Below are positions 63,710 to 64,000 of a DNA stretch of 64,000 nucleotides, piece by piece. The translations under genes and the position numbers were made by a program. The notes below the pieces were generated by a model that made no database searches, was not told the origin of the DNA, and was given only the letters and a program-made list of their open reading frames with translations. The stretch covers positions 93,464 to 157,463 of the forward strand of contig JAHEYU010000004.1 in assembly GCA_023251435.1 (NCBI GenBank), written 5' to 3'. Source of the stretch: Bacteroidota bacterium (lineage in GTDB: Bacteria; Bacteroidota; Bacteroidia; Bacteroidales; Prolixibacteraceae). Numbering within the stretch: the first letter of the stretch is position 1; each line of letters begins with the position of its first letter.

Positions 63710-64000
63710 TTAATTTAGTGACTTTAAATTCAACAAAGCCTCCGGAACAAACTGGTGCAGGCTTTTGGTGATATCACAATCCTCCAGCTTTTCGCAATTG
63801 GCGCAGGTTTCGAACCCTTTCGAATTCACACACTTTCTGATTTCACATTCGCTGCAATGAGCAAATTTTACTCCGGCTTCACGGCATCCGGTACAGTTGA
63901 TCATTTCGGGCGTTATGTCGGCACCAAACTGAACTTTCCACTTTTCGGCGGTTTTGGTGCGGAGTTCATTATCATTGGCTAAGGTGGCTATTCTGGCATC
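63710..64000 (-). CDS. DUF3795 family cysteine-rich protein (cut by window edge)
   Basis: An open frame with stop at 63710 runs off the right edge (96 residues visible, start outside). It carries CTGCREAGVKFAHCSECEIRK and GFETCANCEKLEDC, the zinc-binding-type cysteine set of DUF3795, preceded by ARIATLANDNELRTKTAEKW. An internal ATG at 63904 would remove the N-terminal half and is not the true start. Function is unknown. Confidence 0.85.
   Translation of the reverse strand, partial: DARIATLANDNELRTKTAEKWKVQFGADITPEMINCTGCREAGVKFAHCSECEIRKCVNSKGFETCANCEKLEDCDITKSLHQFVPEALLNLKSLN

Overview
The window comes from a Bacteroidota chromosome, most likely an anaerobic, polysaccharide-using member of Bacteroidia related to Marinilabiliales (the rank below phylum is inference). 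The signs are a T9SS-type C-terminal sorting domain on a secreted vWA protein, DUF2807/DUF4097, DUF5683 and DUF1460 families, a Tricorn-like protease, a C1 aminopeptidase, a monomeric [FeFe] hydrogenase, and many TANNTTTG (-7 type) promoter elements in front of genes. No rRNA, tRNA, CRISPR array or prophage was seen.

Layout. 1-6.3 kb: start of a GH2 glycosidase cut by the left edge, an FAD oxidoreductase, an EEP phosphohydrolase and an esterase with overlapping ends, a ferredoxin-nitroreductase, a YhcH sugar protein and a Tat-type GH5 glycosidase. 6.3-12.3 kb: OmpA lipoprotein, prmA, tpiA, a RimK ATP-grasp fused to a retropepsin-like domain, a YkgJ protein and an EamA transporter. 12.4-20.2 kb: a lipoprotein, then an envelope-stress locus (ECF sigma, anti-sigma, DUF4097, DUF2807 lipoprotein, two outer-membrane proteins), then a VIT-vWA T9SS cargo protein. 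20.4-25.1 kb: a DedA / voltage-gated cation channel / TerC operon, the [FeFe] hydrogenase, and a REP-associated tyrosine transposase carrying a perfect in-frame palindrome. 25-40 kb: Tricorn-like protease, cmk, ispH, pfkA, a chemoreceptor, priA, two LpxL-like acyltransferases, a DUF1460 amidase and a C1 aminopeptidase. 40-55 kb: a 1432-residue AsmA-like repeat protein, ornithine aminotransferase, the parA-parB-DUF5683-mltD-batA operon and the heptose kinase rfaE1. 55-64 kb: a second YkgJ protein, a membrane-anchored nuclease, two ABC-F proteins (one frameshifted), rlmB, a TlpA thioredoxin, rlmD and a DUF3795 gene cut by the right edge.

How the parts work together. The strongest regulatory observation is that two divergent-free neighbouring units on the minus strand, the sigma/anti-sigma unit and the DUF2807 unit, share an identical split motif TTGCAACC-N15-TGTC at promoter distance. 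This suggests that the ECF sigma factor controls both itself and the downstream surface genes. Convergent gene pairs are often separated by long perfect inverted repeats that can end transcription in both directions. Several intergenic regions hold elaborate nested inverted repeats (17821-17970, 54314-54477) that look like structured RNAs or small non-autonomous mobile elements; the transposase at 24.5 kb is a possible driver.
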